Below are positions 61,593 through 64,000 of a stretch of DNA of 64,000 nucleotides, one piece after another. The stretch is from Rhizobium ruizarguesonis (GTDB lineage Bacteria; Pseudomonadota; Alphaproteobacteria; Rhizobiales; Rhizobiaceae). The notes under the pieces are model-generated. The model was not told the origin of the DNA. It did no database searches and saw only the letters and a list, made by a program, of their open reading frames with translations. Each line of letters starts with the position of its first letter. Position 1 is the first letter of the stretch. Location: NCBI RefSeq assembly GCF_012349115.1, contig NZ_PQIG01000089.1, positions 62,001 to 126,000 on the forward strand. The letters run 5' to 3'. A program made the position numbers and the translations under genes.

Positions 61593-62092
61593 TGGTGTCG
61601 CGCGAGGATTTCGTCTCCCGCTTCGGCGGCGTCTTTGAACATTCGCCTTTCATCGCCGAGCGCGCCTATGACGCTGGCCACGTGACGGGGCCGCTGACGG
61701 CGGCCGGCGTGCATGCGGCCCTTGCCGCCGTCTTCCGGACGGCAAGCCCACAGGAGCGCCTCGGTGTGCTCCGCGCCCATCCAGATCTTGCCGGGCGCCT
61801 CGCAATATCAGGCGAACTCACCGAAGACAGCCGGAAGGAACAGTCCGGCGCCGGTCTCGATCGCCTGAGCCCGGCCGAACATGCCCGCTTCACCGAACTC
61901 AATTCGTCCTATGTCGAAAAATTCGGCTTTCCCTTCATCATCGCCGTCAAGGGACTTGGCAAGGACGACATCCTGTCGGCCTTCGAAACACGCATCGGCA
62001 ACGGGCAGGACGAGGAATTCGCGACCGCAACGGCGCAGGTCGAAAAGATCGCGCTGCTGCGCCTCACATCGATGCTGCCGGAGGCTGAATGA
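61592..62092 (+). CDS. uraD: OHCU decarboxylase
   Basis: A 166-aa helical protein. LRAHPDLAGRLAISGELTE, SAGAGLDRLSPAEH-like GAGLDRLSPAEHARFTELN and KFGFPFIIAVKGLGKDDIL are the UraD signatures, including the catalytic His near residue 67. It decarboxylates 2-oxo-4-hydroxy-4-carboxy-5-ureidoimidazoline to S-allantoin. ATG overlaps the puuE stop and its own stop overlaps the HepT-like start by 4 bp. Confidence 0.9.
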   Translation: MVSREDFVSRFGGVFEHSPFIAERAYDAGHVTGPLTAAGVHAALAAVFRTASPQERLGVLRAHPDLAGRLAISGELTEDSRKEQSGAGLDRLSPAEHARFTELNSSYVEKFGFPFIIAVKGLGKDDILSAFETRIGNGQDEEFATATAQVEKIALLRLTSMLPEAE

Positions 62093-62451
62093 GCGAGCGG
62101 CGCGCTGTCGATTATCTCAACGATATGCAAGAGGCGGCATCCGATGCGCTGCTCTTTGTCGGAGGAATGGATGGGGAGGCGTTCGCCGGGGATAAACTGA
62201 TCTTCAAGGCGGTTGCCTTCTGCCATTTCACCATCGGGGTGGCGGCATCCCGTCTGCTGGTGACATATCCGGCATTTGCAACCGAGCATCCCGATTTGCC
62301 GTGGACGAAAATCTGCGGGACGGGCAACCGAATCCTCGACGACGTCTTCGATCTCGATCCCTCCGACATCTGGGAGGCGACGCAGCGCACGCTGCCGGAG
62401 CTTCTTGCCGCGATCGATGGCGTCCGCAACTGGCATGCCCAAGGCGAGTAA
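62089..62451 (+). CDS. HepT-like (DUF86) protein with lost catalytic motif
   Basis: A 120-aa helical protein alignable to HepT along its length: AVDYLNDMQEAASDALLFV at the start and HPDLPWTKICGTGNRILDDV near residues 67-86. The HepT catalytic motif R-x4-H-x-Y is replaced here: Arg by Gly79, His by Asp84 and Tyr by Val86. It has no MntA nucleotidyltransferase partner. It overlaps uraD by 4 bp and is followed by allA, so it is co-expressed with purine degradation. A non-catalytic role seems likely. Confidence 0.75.
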   Translation: MSERRAVDYLNDMQEAASDALLFVGGMDGEAFAGDKLIFKAVAFCHFTIGVAASRLLVTYPAFATEHPDLPWTKICGTGNRILDDVFDLDPSDIWEATQRTLPELLAAIDGVRNWHAQGE

Positions 62452-62456
62452 GGTAA

Positions 62457-62957
62457 TTGACTGAGCTTCTCGACGTCCGCCCGCTCACCAGATCCGTCTT
62501 TGCTCCCTTCGGTGAGGTGATCGAAGCCGATCCGGCCTCGATGCGGCTGATCAATGGTGGCACGACGGAGCGTTTTCATGCGCTGGCCGCCACTGAGGCG
62601 ACGGGTGAGGGCGCACGCGTCATCATCAACCTCTTTCGTGGCCAGCCGCGCAGTTTCCCCTATGACGTCGGCATGATGGAGCGCCATCCCTTCGGCAGCC
62701 AGAGTTTCTCGCCGGTCTCGGGTCGTCCCTTTCTCGTCATCGTCTCCGAGGATGAGAACGGCCGCCCGGGCAGGCCGCAGGTGTTTCTCGCGCGCGGCGA
62801 CCAGGGTGTGAACTACCGCCGCAATGTCTGGCATCATCCGCTGATGGCGCTCGAGCAAGCCTCAGATTTCCTGGTCGTCGACCGCGACGGGCCGGGCAAT
62901 AATCTGGAAGAATACTTCTTCGAAACCCCTTTCACGATCAACGAGCCAGACCCATGA
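62457..62957 (+). CDS. allA: Ureidoglycolate lyase
   Basis: A 166-aa protein starting at TTG (GTAAGG just upstream). VINLFRGQPRSFPYDVGMME-like FRGQPRSFPYDVGMMERHPF, FLARGDQGVNYRRNVWHHPL and LEEYFF are AllA marks. It splits ureidoglycolate to glyoxylate and urea, the end of ureide breakdown. The stop overlaps uraH by 4 bp. Confidence 0.88.
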   Translation: MTELLDVRPLTRSVFAPFGEVIEADPASMRLINGGTTERFHALAATEATGEGARVIINLFRGQPRSFPYDVGMMERHPFGSQSFSPVSGRPFLVIVSEDENGRPGRPQVFLARGDQGVNYRRNVWHHPLMALEQASDFLVVDRDGPGNNLEEYFFETPFTINEPDP

Positions 62958-63310
62958 CCGGACTGACCACGCATGTTCTCGACACCGCCCTCGGCAAGCC
63001 CGCCGAGGGCCTGAGGATCGATCTTTTCCAGCTCGACGGCGAGATCCGCAGACATCTGAAGACGGTCGAGACCAATGCCGACGGCCGGGTTGATGGCGGC
63101 CCCATCCTCGTTGGTGAAAGTTTCCGTGCCGGCATCTATGAACTGGTCTTCCACGCCGGCGATTATCTGAGGGCCAGCGGCACGCCGCTGCCGCATCCCG
63201 CCTTCCTCGATCTCGTGCCGATCCGCTTCGGTATTGCCGACGTCGCGGCGCACTACCATGTGCCGTTACTGATATCGCCTTATGGCTATTCCACCTACCG
63301 AGGGAGCTAA
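62954..63310 (+). CDS. uraH: 5-hydroxyisourate hydrolase
   Basis: A 118-aa transthyretin-like protein. TTHVLDTALGKPAEGL at the N-terminus, HYHVPLLISPYGYSTYRGS at the C-terminus with the YRGS tetrapeptide, are diagnostic. It turns 5-hydroxyisourate into OHCU, feeding UraD. The gene order puuE-uraD-(HepT-like)-allA-uraH is a coupled operon from urate product to glyoxylate. Confidence 0.92.
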   Translation: MTGLTTHVLDTALGKPAEGLRIDLFQLDGEIRRHLKTVETNADGRVDGGPILVGESFRAGIYELVFHAGDYLRASGTPLPHPAFLDLVPIRFGIADVAAHYHVPLLISPYGYSTYRGS

Positions 63311-63313
63311 AAA

Positions 63314-64000
63314 ATGCGGTTTGCGGCAATTGCCGATATCCACGGAAACCATCTGGCGCTCGAGGCCGTGCTTGTGGATATTCGTGCGCAGGGGATCGAT
63401 GAGATCGTCAATCTCGGTGATTTCTTCAGCGGCCCGCTCGAGGCCGGCAAGACGGCAGACTTGCTGATGCCGCTCGGCCTGACCTCGGTCCGTGGTAATC
63501 ACGACCGCTACCTGATCGAACAGGACCCGGCGGCAATGCATGCTTCGGATGCCGCCGCTTACGGTCAATTGTCGTCGTCTCATCTCAATTGGATACGAAG
63601 CCTGCCGTTCGATACCGTCTATCGCGGCGAGATCTATCTCTGCCACGCAACGCCGAAGGACGACAATCTCTACTGGCTGGAATCGGTCTCGCCGGAGGGC
63701 TTCGTCTTCCTGAAGCCGATCGAAGCGATCGCGGCACTGGCCGAAGGCATCGACCTGCCGCTGATCCTCTCCGGCCACAGTCACATTCCCCGCGCTGTCC
63801 GACTTTCCGACGGCCGCCTCATCGTCAATCCCGGCAGCGTCGGCTGCCCGGCCTATGACGACGAGCTGCCCTATTACCACAAGGTGGAAGCCGGCCATCC
63901 GCTGGCGAGTTATGCCATTCTGGAAAAGGCGGCGGGCGGATGGACATGGCAGTTCAGAACCGTCGCCTACGACTATATGGCGATGTCGGCACTGGCCGCC
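63314..64000 (+). CDS. Metallophosphoesterase, partial (3' end outside window)
   Basis: Open from ATG 63314 to the window edge, 229 residues so far. FAAIADIHGNHLALEAVL, NLGDFFSGPLEAG, VRGNHDRY, LCHATP, LSGHSHIP and VNPGSVGCP are the five metal-binding blocks of calcineurin-like phosphoesterases of the YfcE/MJ0936 type. It follows uraH by 3 bp so may be in the same transcript. Substrate unknown. Confidence 0.88.
   Translation, partial: MRFAAIADIHGNHLALEAVLVDIRAQGIDEIVNLGDFFSGPLEAGKTADLLMPLGLTSVRGNHDRYLIEQDPAAMHASDAAAYGQLSSSHLNWIRSLPFDTVYRGEIYLCHATPKDDNLYWLESVSPEGFVFLKPIEAIAALAEGIDLPLILSGHSHIPRAVRLSDGRLIVNPGSVGCPAYDDELPYYHKVEAGHPLASYAILEKAAGGWTWQFRTVAYDYMAMSALAA

Noticed and set aside
1..64000. 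CRISPR array, insertion sequence or prophage
   Set aside because: No regularly spaced repeats, transposase or phage structural genes were seen on reading both strands.

Overview
The window looks like a chromosomal stretch of a Rhizobium of the leguminosarum/etli group. The evidence is a complete chvE-gguABC sugar module with a divergent gbpR, an L-arabinonate dehydratase that agrees in length and cysteine positions with the R. leguminosarum enzyme as I remember it, a rhizobial inositol dehydrogenase, a PraR-like XRE regulator, high GC coding DNA, and copies of a short rhizobial intergenic repeat. Assignments come from reading the sequence and from recall of families; no database was searched.

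Layout. (1) 1-3.5 kb: a partial GT4 glycosyltransferase, a GH10 xylanase-like enzyme and two unrecognised membrane proteins. (2) 3.6-11.6 kb: an accessory island with AT-rich margins. It carries a SAM methyltransferase and a compact run of XRE regulator, SARP/TPR regulator, 70-aa ORF, YcaO, TfuA and 82-aa ORF, closed by a perfect 19-bp hairpin. This is a candidate peptide or protein backbone modification (thioamide/RiPP-type) system. (3) 11.6-20.8 kb: a leftward surface-glycan operon with a UDP-glucuronate decarboxylase-like enzyme, three GT2 enzymes, an ABC flippase, and a 1000-residue protein fusing GT2, NodS-like methyltransferase and NodB-like deacetylase domains. (4) 20.8-21.7 kb: a graveyard with a decayed copy of the epimerase 5' end and ABC transporter fragments. 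(5) 21.7-24.2 kb: an M15-type peptidase, a small secreted protein and tRNA-Arg(CCG).

(6) 24.4-29.3 kb: xylose ABC transporter xylFHG with a divergent ROK regulator and a palindromic operator candidate. (7) 29.4-32.7 kb: inositol dehydrogenase, two small proteins (one with an HPD J-domain-like motif) and gbpR. (8) 32.9-41.2 kb: chvE-gguA-gguB-gguC, a semialdehyde dehydrogenase and arabinonate dehydratase. Together these take up aldoses and degrade the aldonic acid without phosphorylation. (9) 41.4-45.4 kb: a Phd/VapC-type toxin-antitoxin pair and a transglutaminase/alpha-E/ATP-grasp operon. (10) 45.8-53.7 kb: an EamA exporter, RhlE helicase, HEAT-repeat DNA alkylation repair-like protein, and a LacI regulator divergent from a DapA-family aldolase plus MFS transporter.

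(11) 53.8-59.7 kb: a small secreted protein, a cytosolic hybrid histidine kinase, and a split MnmC pair whose divergent start codons overlap. (12) 59.8-64 kb: a DUF1045 protein, a ureide operon (puuE, uraD, a HepT-like gene with lost catalytic residues, allA, uraH) and a truncated metallophosphoesterase.

The best candidates for something undescribed are the YcaO-TfuA island, the three-domain Nod-like fusion, and the HepT-fold protein embedded in the purine operon.
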